Source of the DNA: Cytomitobacter sp965233535
Lineage (GTDB): Bacteria > Pseudomonadota > Alphaproteobacteria > CAJXXZ01 > 1604HC
Assembly (NCBI GenBank): GCA_965233535.1
Contig: OZ247489.1
Coordinates: 186,001-250,000 of the forward strand
Length of the DNA stretch: 64,000 nucleotides
Direction: 5' to 3'
Positions within the stretch are counted from its first letter, which is position 1, and every line of letters begins with the position of its first letter. The notes below the pieces were generated by a model that worked only from the letters and a program-made list of their open reading frames with translations, ran no database searches and had not been told where the DNA came from. A program made the position numbers and the translations under genes. Shown one piece after another: positions 1 through 6,531 of this stretch.

Positions 1-2
1 TT

Positions 3-698
3 CAATATGTAAATGGATGGAGATATGCATTTATTATTGGAGCATCTATAGGATTTGTTGGAATGATTATGCGTCGTCAAGTAGTGGAGGGTGAGGGTTT
101 TACAAAGAAGCCAAAACAAGATTGCTCCCCTAAAAGCATGTATCCTTATTTATCTGTGATTGGAATTGGAGCTGGTATAGGTGGAATGTATTATTATACA
201 ATGGTGTTTTGCTTTAACTATGTACGCTCTTTGCACAATTGGAGTGCATCTATGCTTTTCTGGCAAACAATATTCTTCGTGTTTTATGGAATTGTAGTGG
301 TTTTTGGAGGTTGGATTAGTGATCATCTAAAACTAGCTCGTATGATGAAAATCTTTGCATTGTTAATTATGCTATTTGCTTTTCCTTGTCTAATTTATTT
401 GCCTCAATTTTATGTGATTAGTCAATTTGCATTGATTTTACTATTTGGAATGTTTGTAGGACCTTCTCATAATTTGACTTTCCAACTTTTCCCTCCTCGA
501 TATAGATATCGTGCTATATCAGTTTGTTATGGAATAGGAACTTCTTTGATTGGAGGGGCCACTCTATATATGTGTGCGAAGTTAAGCGCTAGTCATCCAC
601 TTTTGCCTGCTTGTTGGTTAATTATGTGTGCTTCCTTTGGATACCTAGGGGTAGTGTTTGCTGAAAAAAGTCCAGCAATAGAATACTTTGATGATTGA
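3..698 (+). CDS. MFS transporter, MHS/ProP-like, C-terminal part (5' end outside window)
   Basis: The reading frame is open from base 3, so the gene begins upstream; the ATG at 63 is an internal methionine. About 231 residues are visible. They begin with a GWRYAFIIGA-type segment followed by a basic MRRQ turn, which resembles the TM6-loop junction of metabolite:H+ symporters of the ProP family. Five to six hydrophobic helices follow, with a GGWISDHLK loop typical of the MFS TM8-TM9 motif (G-x-x-S-D-x-x). By family this is an inner-membrane uptake permease for osmolytes, amino acids or organic acids; the substrate cannot be read from this part. Such permeases are common in intracellular alphaproteobacteria. 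Confidence 0.75.
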   Translation, partial: QYVNGWRYAFIIGASIGFVGMIMRRQVVEGEGFTKKPKQDCSPKSMYPYLSVIGIGAGIGGMYYYTMVFCFNYVRSLHNWSASMLFWQTIFFVFYGIVVVFGGWISDHLKLARMMKIFALLIMLFAFPCLIYLPQFYVISQFALILLFGMFVGPSHNLTFQLFPPRYRYRAISVCYGIGTSLIGGATLYMCAKLSASHPLLPACWLIMCASFGYLGVVFAEKSPAIEYFDD

Positions 699-992
699 TA
701 TTTTTTATTAATTGAATTTATTAGGTTAATAGAATATCTATCAGTTATTTTTTACCTGAAAAGGTGGCTGCTTGCTCTAAAGCCAAAAAAGTGATGATTT
801 AAAATGACTATTTCTCTTATTCATATTAATAAAAATTATCTATAAATTATGCCTTATCAACTGTTTATTATCTAAAAAAGTGATCGTTTAGTCCAAAATT
901 TAACTGCAGCTGATTTGTGTTGTTAGTATTTTTTTAAGAAAGATTGGCCTTTCTGATATGTATTGTTTTAAGTGACTTTGAACTCACTTAAT
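699..992. other. Convergent intergenic region
   Basis: This lies between the permease (plus) and tssK (minus), so both genes end here. I see no ORF. It holds an inverted repeat of 7 bp arms (969-975 and 984-990, TAAGTGA/TCACTTA) right behind the tssK stop, without a clear T-run on either strand. It also holds a direct repeat of about 17 bases (AAAAAAGTGAT followed by a GTTTA- or ATTTA-like end, near 786 and 875). Any role in termination is a guess. Confidence 0.4.
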
Positions 993-2288
993 TTATTGTT
1001 CCAAAAACTCTATTAATGAAATTGCAATTGGTTTGTATGTAGATGCAGGATTGTAAATGAATAACTTATCTCCTTCTACAAAAAATCTGTCATTTTGTTC
1101 TATTTTAACAATTAACTGTTTATCTGACATTCTTTTTTCATGTTGGATATATTCTCTTTGAATTCCCAATACTCGTGTTTCTACAGCTATATCAAGCATG
1201 CTTTCACTCGCAATAATGCAGTCATTTGTCCATTTTGTCATTTCAGACATATTTGCAGTTTCATCGTAACTAATTAACAAGAACATTTCAGATTTGACTA
1301 ATTGAGGAGCAATATGCATAAAGAAAATAGATTCTTTTTCTTCAAAGTCATGTAAAGCATAAGGTTCTTTTATGTTGTCTAATACATTTTGTATAAACGC
1401 AAATAATGGCTTAAAACTGCTTAGCAAGTGTTGATGATGATACACAGGTATATCTTGAAACAGCATATCAGGACTAAAAATTGATATATGCGCAATCAAA
1501 TTAATTAATGCTGAAAATAGCTCTTGTGGATGAGCTCCCTTAGAATTGATCATATGGTCTACTGGTAGTATTCCTTGCATAAAAATTGAATTTGTAGTGC
1601 TAGAATTATATTTTTTATTATGTATGTTGATCTGATTTTTAATATGTATGGTTTTCTCTTTTAACAAATTAATTAATCGTTTTGTTTCTGCAATTATATT
1701 TACTGTGTTTTTAATATCTAAACATGGAACATCATAATTATTGATTTGCAATCCTCCAGCTGTATCGATTACGCTACATAACTGTATGCCTGTATGATTC
1801 AAAGGGATTTCATTTAAGTGTATTTCATATTTAGGTTTTAATTTAAAAACGCACGCAGAATTTTCTCCATTATTATTATCTTTAATAGATTCTAACTGAA
1901 CTGTATCATACCCTTTTTCAGCAGATTCAGATTCATATGTTGTATGAGAATTTGGCTTTGTTATGAAAATTGGAACTGCTTGATTAGTTATTTTTTTCTC
2001 ATCAATTTCAATTTTTAAAGGACTTTCTTTATACATCGGGAAAAACAATATAGATCTATCAGGCATGATTGCTTCTAAATGATTTAAGCTGATTACACCT
2101 TGCTTTAGATTTGAAAAATCTATATCCATCTCTACAACGCCCCAATGATTTGGCATGGATTTAGATAAAAGATATTCAAGGGTTTTTTCTTGAGTAATGT
2201 CATTTTGTTGAAAATGATGTGGTGATAATGGCATTCCTTCATACCAATGCATTTTGTAAGGGCAAAATTTAAATTTATCTACGCTCAT
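993..2288 (-). CDS. tssK: Type VI secretion system baseplate protein TssK
   Basis: 431 residues, close to the family's usual length of about 440. The N-terminus has the TssK signature around residues 15-28 (WYEGMPLSPHHFQQ, compare W-x-EGM-x-L-x-P-x-HFQ in the family). TssK is a trimeric adaptor that ties the T6SS baseplate to the TssJLM membrane complex on the cytoplasmic side. Its ATG overlaps the stop of the upstream lipoprotein gene by four bases (ATGA), so the two are translationally coupled. The family assignment is firm. Whether the rest of a T6SS is present elsewhere cannot be seen here. Confidence 0.88.
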   Translation of the reverse strand: MSVDKFKFCPYKMHWYEGMPLSPHHFQQNDITQEKTLEYLLSKSMPNHWGVVEMDIDFSNLKQGVISLNHLEAIMPDRSILFFPMYKESPLKIEIDEKKITNQAVPIFITKPNSHTTYESESAEKGYDTVQLESIKDNNNGENSACVFKLKPKYEIHLNEIPLNHTGIQLCSVIDTAGGLQINNYDVPCLDIKNTVNIIAETKRLINLLKEKTIHIKNQINIHNKKYNSSTTNSIFMQGILPVDHMINSKGAHPQELFSALINLIAHISIFSPDMLFQDIPVYHHQHLLSSFKPLFAFIQNVLDNIKEPYALHDFEEKESIFFMHIAPQLVKSEMFLLISYDETANMSEMTKWTNDCIIASESMLDIAVETRVLGIQREYIQHEKRMSDKQLIVKIEQNDRFFVEGDKLFIYNPASTYKPIAISLIEFLEQ

Positions 2289-2782
2289 TGTTTTTCTCCC
2301 ATGCTAGGTTTTCTATATACTAGCTTCTTATTTACTTTTTCAGTAGAGGAAATTGCCTCTAATGCATTTATTCCTAACGAAAGGTGTAGATGCTTCGTGC
2401 GTGTAGGCACAATAAAACTATTCTTTTCACCTGAATGATAAGAAAGAAATACTATAGATCCTACGCATAAACATGACCAATTTTGTATATAAAATTCCTG
2501 CAACTCTGCTCTTGGCAATGGCTCGAAAGACCAAGTTTTCATATATTGTGAATTGTAAGTTAGTAAATTTTTCTTTTTCCTAAAATACTCATTACCTTTC
2601 ATTTTGGATAATTTGTCCCAAAGATTTGGATGAAACACTTGTATTAAATCTACTTTTACTACAGAATTTTGATTCATTTGTTGAGTTGATAATATGCTTA
2701 ATGTTTCAAGAGCATACGCTTTCTTTGTGCTAGGTTTGCACCCAAATAAGAATAGAGAAATTAATATTATAAAGTAATTCAT
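2285..2782 (-). CDS. tssJ: Lipoprotein, probable T6SS TssJ
   Basis: 165 residues. It starts with a short hydrophobic signal ending in a lipobox (LFLFGC, Cys at residue 15), so it should be an acylated periplasmic lipoprotein. The body fits the small beta-sandwich TssJ pattern: a VVKVDLIQV strand early, a W-D-L loop, and later strands ending with a SLGINALEAIS stretch. TssJ anchors the T6SS membrane complex under the outer membrane by binding TssM. Sequence similarity alone is weak; position immediately before tssK, with ATGA overlaps on both sides, is the stronger argument. Alternative: an unrelated lipoprotein. Confidence 0.62.
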   Translation of the reverse strand: MNYFIILISLFLFGCKPSTKKAYALETLSILSTQQMNQNSVVKVDLIQVFHPNLWDKLSKMKGNEYFRKKKNLLTYNSQYMKTWSFEPLPRAELQEFYIQNWSCLCVGSIVFLSYHSGEKNSFIVPTRTKHLHLSLGINALEAISSTEKVNKKLVYRKPSMGEKQ

Positions 2783-3237
2783 TGTTCAGTTCTTTCTATA
2801 ATAGTTGCAATGATTTTATACTCAGATCTTATTGTTTTTGCAGTTGATAATGCATGCTTCAAACTGAATTTATCTTTTAGCTTCACAATATATCCATCAG
2901 GTGTTTTCTCTATTGCAGCTTGTAGCTCGCTTACATTGCTTAAAAAATCTTCTGCATTTACTTTGTTTGTGAATGTTCCTAAATTTATATCATATTTTGG
3001 ATTATCAATAATTTTCCCCTTAGTTTTGCCAAGTTTATGTATTGTAAATGATTTTTGCTTTGGCATTTTGATATAAGATTTTATAATAAATCCACTAGCA
3101 AAAGATAAGGCAGAACAAATAAATACTATTAAGCTGAAAAAAATAGCAAAGCTCATATTTAATGATTTGTGTGGCTTTGCTTTAACAGATTCTCCTATGT
3201 TGTTTCTAAAAATTTGGTTTTGCATATACTCTTTCAA
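2779..3237 (-). CDS. Single-pass membrane protein with SPOR-like domain
   Basis: 152 residues: a cytoplasmic basic N-terminus, one hydrophobic segment at about residues 28-53, then a periplasmic part whose last about 70 residues fit a SPOR fold (YDINLGTFTNKVNAEDFLS strand-helix, then GYIVKLKDKFS and a terminal ATII strand). SPOR domains bind denuded septal peptidoglycan. The gene is first in the three-gene minus-strand unit with the TssJ-like gene and tssK and overlaps the former by four bases. A peptidoglycan-binding partner would suit a T6SS membrane complex, but that is inference. An in-frame ATG 12 bases further in (codon 5) is an alternative start. It could also be an unrelated cell-division protein. 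Confidence 0.5.
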   Translation of the reverse strand: MKEYMQNQIFRNNIGESVKAKPHKSLNMSFAIFFSLIVFICSALSFASGFIIKSYIKMPKQKSFTIHKLGKTKGKIIDNPKYDINLGTFTNKVNAEDFLSNVSELQAAIEKTPDGYIVKLKDKFSLKHALSTAKTIRSEYKIIATIIERTEQ

Positions 3238-3345
3238 ACTCAGTTTATATTAGGAAAATGTTTAGAAATGGTGAATTTTACATTGAACTTTACATAATTG
3301 CTTGATGTTTTGTGAAGTTTTTTTAAATAAACTATCGAGCACGCG

Positions 3346-3374
3346 TTGATATAAATATTTTTATGGTTTAGAAT
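3346..3374 (+). promoter_or_regulatory. Sigma-70-type promoter for tRNA-Trp/secE operon
   Basis: TTGATA at 3346-3351 and TAGAAT at 3369-3374, 17 bases apart, each five of six to consensus. A start near 3381 would lie about nine bases before the tRNA. This promoter could serve the whole tRNA-secE-nusG-ribosomal protein-rpoBC unit. Confidence 0.6.
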
Positions 3375-3389
3375 ATGTCTGTAAATCAC

Positions 3390-3465
3390 AGGAGTGTAGC
3401 TCAACTGGTAGAGTATCGGTCTCCAAAACCGACGGTTGGGGGTTCGAGTCCCTTCACTCCTGCCA
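3390..3465 (+). tRNA. tRNA-Trp (anticodon CCA), CCA tail encoded
   Basis: A cloverleaf folds with acceptor AGGAGTG/CACTCCT, a D-arm, an anticodon loop CTCCAAA with anticodon CCA, and a TTCGAGT T-loop. The discriminator is G and CCA follows directly at 3463-3465. The gene lies just before secE, the usual place for tRNA-Trp in many bacteria. Confidence 0.95.
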
Positions 3466-3476
3466 GGAAGGATTTT

Positions 3477-3671
3477 ATGATTTTTTCTCAAATTAGAGGT
3501 TTTGTGAGCTCAGCGAAGTTAGAATGGAAGCATTTGGTATGGCCTGCTAGGTCTAGTGTAATAAGCTCTTTTTTGCTTGTTGTGTCTTTTTCTTTTTTGT
3601 GTGCTGTAATTTTCTTTTGCATAGATACGGTTTTCGCTTCAGTAATTCAATGGATATGTGCTAATGTCTAA
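3477..3671 (+). CDS. secE: Preprotein translocase subunit SecE
   Basis: 64 residues, the short single-helix form of SecE common outside enterobacteria. It has an amphipathic N-terminal helix with the conserved E-W-K-x-L-V-W-P core (LEWKHLVWP) and then one transmembrane helix. SecE clamps SecY in the inner-membrane protein channel. The ATG at 3477 follows an AGGAAGG ribosome-binding site whose first A is the last base of the tRNA-Trp CCA end, so processing of the tRNA probably trims the leader to almost nothing before the start site. It overlaps nusG by eight bases. Confidence 0.9.
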   Translation: MIFSQIRGFVSSAKLEWKHLVWPARSSVISSFLLVVSFSFLCAVIFFCIDTVFASVIQWICANV

Positions 3672-4407
3672 TAGTTACAGAATTAAAATTGCCGCAGGTT
3701 TCGAAAATGATTTTACACTGTTTGTAAGTGAAAAATCTGACCTGATTGCACATAGCATCAAAAATGCAGAGTGTGACTTCACTATAGAATTTAAAAGTGT
3801 TGCTGATTATCGTGAGTTTTATGATTTGCTACAAACAAAAATAGATCTTATTTCTTCTGAAAAAACATCTCAAAGAGATTCTCAAGAGGAGAGCTATTGG
3901 CATGCAGTTGGTGTGGTTGCGGGAAGAGAAATTAGAATTGCTCAGCAATTTGATGATTGTTCCGCGCTAGACGAAAAAATAGAAGAAGTTTATGTTCCGA
4001 AGGTGGATAAAGTGGTTTGGACAGATCAAGAAACAAGTAAGATTGTTCAAGAATGCATGAGTCCAGGATATATATTTGTGAAATCACAGCATATAAGTCA
4101 CATTTTGGCAGCTGCAAAGCGAATGAGGTTGAAAGTTTCTGTTTTGGGTTCTAATGTTCCGCAAAAAGAGATTGATGCATTGCGAAACAAGAGTGATCAA
4201 GATTGCAATTTAGAGCAAAAGCATTCATATTCTATTGGAGATCTTGTCGAGATTTGCGTTAGTCCTTTTAAAGGTTTTAGGGGGTCTATAGTGGAGATAG
4301 ACAATGATAGAAGTAAGCAGCTTAAAGTTGAGTTGAGTGTTTTTGGTAGATCCACACATATGAAACTTGCTTTTTCTGAAGTTAAAAAAGATGGGGGTAT
4401 AAAATGA
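3664..4407 (+). CDS. nusG: Transcription elongation/antitermination factor NusG, N-terminally extended
   Basis: 247 residues against about 175-190 for typical NusG. Residues 77-175 match the NGN domain (YWHAVGVVAGREIRIAQQ, EEVYVPKVDKVVW, and the SPGYIFVK strand), and residues 190-247 match the KOW domain (GDLVEICVSPFKGFRG). Before them lies an extra segment of about 75 residues, rich in charged residues and predicted helix/strand, which I do not recognise. I chose the ATG at 3664; a GTG at 3658 is in frame two codons earlier. NusG binds RNA polymerase and links it to Rho and ribosomal S10. The gene overlaps both neighbours (secE, rplK). Confidence 0.9.
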   Translation: MSNSYRIKIAAGFENDFTLFVSEKSDLIAHSIKNAECDFTIEFKSVADYREFYDLLQTKIDLISSEKTSQRDSQEESYWHAVGVVAGREIRIAQQFDDCSALDEKIEEVYVPKVDKVVWTDQETSKIVQECMSPGYIFVKSQHISHILAAAKRMRLKVSVLGSNVPQKEIDALRNKSDQDCNLEQKHSYSIGDLVEICVSPFKGFRGSIVEIDNDRSKQLKVELSVFGRSTHMKLAFSEVKKDGGIK

Positions 4408-4907
4408 ATAAGGATATAAAAGTACTTTTAGAGGATAAGAAAAACTCTATATTTAAGTCAAAAAAGAAGGTGAAGGCAAAAATTAGACTTCATTTGGAAG
4501 TGGCAAAGGCTAGCCCTGCACCTCCTGTTGGTCCAGCATTGAGTCAACATAAAGTGAAAAACATTATGGATTTTTGTAAAAATTTCAATGCAGCAACAAA
4601 GGACAGACCTGCAGGTACAAAGCTGCCAGTTGATGTGTTTGTCTTTTCAGATGGTAGTGTTGACTTTAAGCTGTTAAAGCCTTCTGTGAGCAATTTAATC
4701 AAGCAAGCTTTGGGTATAGATAAAGGAAGCTCCAAAACTGGTAGAGACAAACCTGTTGCTTCAATAACTGAGGAGCAAGTTAGAGCTATAGCTGAGGACA
4801 AGTTTGTTGATATGAATGCATTTTCTGTAGAAGCTGCGATGAATATCATAAAAGGTTCTTTGAGGTCAATGGGTTTAGCTGTTGTCGAACAAACTAATAC
4901 AGTGTAA
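4404..4907 (+). CDS. rplK: 50S ribosomal protein uL11
   Basis: 167 residues, about 25 longer than usual. The canonical domain starts near residue 24 with KAKIRLHLEVAKASPAPPVG, the loop that contacts 23S rRNA in the GTPase centre, and continues with the NIMDFCKNFNAAT and SGS/SKTGRDK segments and a SMGL-V end. The extra N-terminal part is basic (KKNSIFKSKKKVK) and has no internal ATG, so it appears to be real. The ATG overlaps the nusG stop by four bases. uL11 forms the factor-binding stalk base with L10/L12. Confidence 0.93.
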   Translation: MNKDIKVLLEDKKNSIFKSKKKVKAKIRLHLEVAKASPAPPVGPALSQHKVKNIMDFCKNFNAATKDRPAGTKLPVDVFVFSDGSVDFKLLKPSVSNLIKQALGIDKGSSKTGRDKPVASITEEQVRAIAEDKFVDMNAFSVEAAMNIIKGSLRSMGLAVVEQTNTV

Positions 4908-4916
4908 GATTGTATT

Positions 4917-5633
4917 TTGAAAGGTTTTGGTGTTTTTGTGTCTCAAAATAATAATGAGAGTTACGATATTCAATCTGCTATAAATAAAATCAGAAAAGAC
5001 AGTGAGAAGAAGTCAAGAAAGTTTGATGAAGCCTTAGATTTTGGTTGCAAGCTTGGCATAGATCCTTCTAAGACTGATCAGAGCAATGTTAGAGGGGCTG
5101 TTGAAATGCCTCATGGGACTGGTAAGAAAGTTGTTCTTGCTGTTTTTTGTGCTGATCAATCTAAAGTTGAGGCTTTAAAAGCTGCTGGTGCTGATTACGC
5201 TGGTGGGCAAGAATTGGTAGATCAATTTCGTGCTGGTGAAGTGAGTTGTGATTTGTGTTTGGCTAGTCCTGACTCTATGATCATGCTTGCTAAGATTAGT
5301 AAGATTTTAGGTCCTAAGGGTTTGATGCCTAATCCTAAGTCTGGAACAGTAAGCGATGATTTAGTGACTTTGGTTCAGTCTTTTAAAAAGGGTAAAGTCG
5401 TGTACAGATCAGAGTCAAATGGAAATTTGTATGCTGGAATAGGAAGATTGAGTTTTTCAAATGAGCAATTAGTTGAAAATTTCCAGGCATTGCTTGAAGA
5501 TGTTTTTGCGAAAAAGCCTGAAAGTGTAAATAAAGCTGTATACATAAAAAATGCTTTCTTATCTTCTACTATGGGTGAAGGCTCTTGTGTATTAGACAAA
5601 AAAGCTTTAATTTTAGATCGGGAGAGTAAATGA
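4917..5633 (+). CDS. rplA: 50S ribosomal protein uL1
   Basis: 238 residues starting at a TTG (4917), nine bases after rplK; I see no better start. It carries the uL1 core: VRGAVEMPHGTGKKV, the SPDSMIMLAKISKILGPKGL segment, LMPNPKSGTV, and a final STMGEG. The first about 15 residues are unlike other uL1 proteins, and the usual lysine-rich N-terminal helix is shortened to the KIRKDSEKKSRKFDEALD region. uL1 forms the mobile L1 stalk that helps E-site tRNA release and in many bacteria represses its own operon. Confidence 0.93.
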   Translation: MKGFGVFVSQNNNESYDIQSAINKIRKDSEKKSRKFDEALDFGCKLGIDPSKTDQSNVRGAVEMPHGTGKKVVLAVFCADQSKVEALKAAGADYAGGQELVDQFRAGEVSCDLCLASPDSMIMLAKISKILGPKGLMPNPKSGTVSDDLVTLVQSFKKGKVVYRSESNGNLYAGIGRLSFSNEQLVENFQALLEDVFAKKPESVNKAVYIKNAFLSSTMGEGSCVLDKKALILDRESK

Positions 5634-6106
5634 ACAGATCTAAAAAAGAAGCATTAGTCAGTAATTTGAGTAATGAGTTTGGGAATGTGAATTTTATTTA
5701 TGTTTTTGAGCAATTTGGTGTTTCTGTTGAGGAGCTTGCTAAGATGCGTTTAGATGCGTCTTTATTTGGCGTAAAGGTTAAGTTTGTTAAAAACACTCTT
5801 GCAAAAAGGGCGGCGGCCTCTTTGCCTGAATCATTATTTAGTAAAGTTAGTGTAATGGTTTATGGTAGTGGAGATCCTTTGGAGGCTGCAAAAATTCTTT
5901 GCGGTTATGAAAAAGAATATAAAGGTAGATTGAGCGTAAAAGGTGGAATGTTAGATGGGGTTGTTTGTGATAAATCATTAATAGCTAAAATGTCTAGCAT
6001 CGGATCTGTTACAGGCTTGAAGCAAATGTTTCTTGGTATGTTACAATCACCTTGCAGTAGTTTTGTGCGTGCTATAAAGCTAATATCAGAAAAAATGGGA
6101 GAATAA
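5630..6106 (+). CDS. rplJ: 50S ribosomal protein uL10
   Basis: 158 residues. It starts with the MNRSKKEALVSNLS helix, has the core VKFVKNTLAKRA motif (residues about 50-62) that contacts rRNA, and a C-terminal helix for binding bL12 dimers that is shorter than in E. coli. It overlaps the rplA stop by four bases and is followed one base later by rplL. uL10 carries the L7/L12 stalk. Confidence 0.93.
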   Translation: MNRSKKEALVSNLSNEFGNVNFIYVFEQFGVSVEELAKMRLDASLFGVKVKFVKNTLAKRAAASLPESLFSKVSVMVYGSGDPLEAAKILCGYEKEYKGRLSVKGGMLDGVVCDKSLIAKMSSIGSVTGLKQMFLGMLQSPCSSFVRAIKLISEKMGE

Positions 6107-6107
6107 A

Positions 6108-6458
6108 ATGAATAAAATTGTTGATTCAATTAATGAGCTTAAGGTTGTAGAGTTATTGCAACTTGTGTCAGATTTGGAAGAGAAGTGGGGCGTTTCTGCT
6201 GCTGCTCCTGTTGCTGCGGCAGCTGCTGGTGCAGTTGAAGCCGAAGAAGAGCAAAGCGAATATGACGTTGTTGTGGAGAGCGCTGGTAGTAACAAAATTG
6301 CTACTATTAAGGCTATTAGAGCTATTACAGGTTTGGGTCTTAAAGAAGCTAAAGAAAAAGCTGACGCTGGTGGATCTTTGGGTAAATTCAGTAAAGAAGA
6401 CGCAAAGAAGCATGAAGCTTCTCTAAAAGAAGCTGGCGCTCAAGTTTCTTTGAAATAA
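6108..6458 (+). CDS. rplL: 50S ribosomal protein bL12 (L7/L12)
   Basis: 116 residues with the full bL12 plan: an N-terminal dimerisation helix, an alanine-rich hinge (AAAPVAAAAAGAVEAEEE, about residues 30-48), and the C-terminal factor-binding domain (NKIATIKAIRAITGLGLKEAK). It ends 73 bases before the rpoBC start. bL12 dimers recruit EF-G and EF-Tu. Its strongly biased codons fit high expression. Confidence 0.95.
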   Translation: MNKIVDSINELKVVELLQLVSDLEEKWGVSAAAPVAAAAAGAVEAEEEQSEYDVVVESAGSNKIATIKAIRAITGLGLKEAKEKADAGGSLGKFSKEDAKKHEASLKEAGAQVSLK

Positions 6459-6531
6459 AATAAGTTATTTCTTAAATAAAAAATGATTGTGTTTAGTAGG
6501 TTTTAAATCTACAGTCAAAGGGGTTGTATAC

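Noticed and set aside
969..990. Inverted repeat behind tssK as a rho-independent terminator
   Set aside because: The stem is only 7 bp and not GC-rich, and no T-run follows on either strand.
3240..3491. 83-codon minus-strand frame over the tRNA-Trp gene
   Set aside because: It is antisense to the tRNA and its promoter; the protein-like part (RSEGTRTPNRRFWRP) is the well-known artefact of translating tRNA-antisense sequence.
3375..3671. 98-residue version of SecE starting upstream of the tRNA
   Set aside because: Its first 34 codons are the tRNA-Trp itself; the real start is the ATG at 3477 with its own ribosome-binding site.
6163..6426. Overlapping frames in rplL on both strands
   Set aside because: They come from the alanine/lysine codon bias of rplL and contain leucine-rich or serine-rich nonsense.
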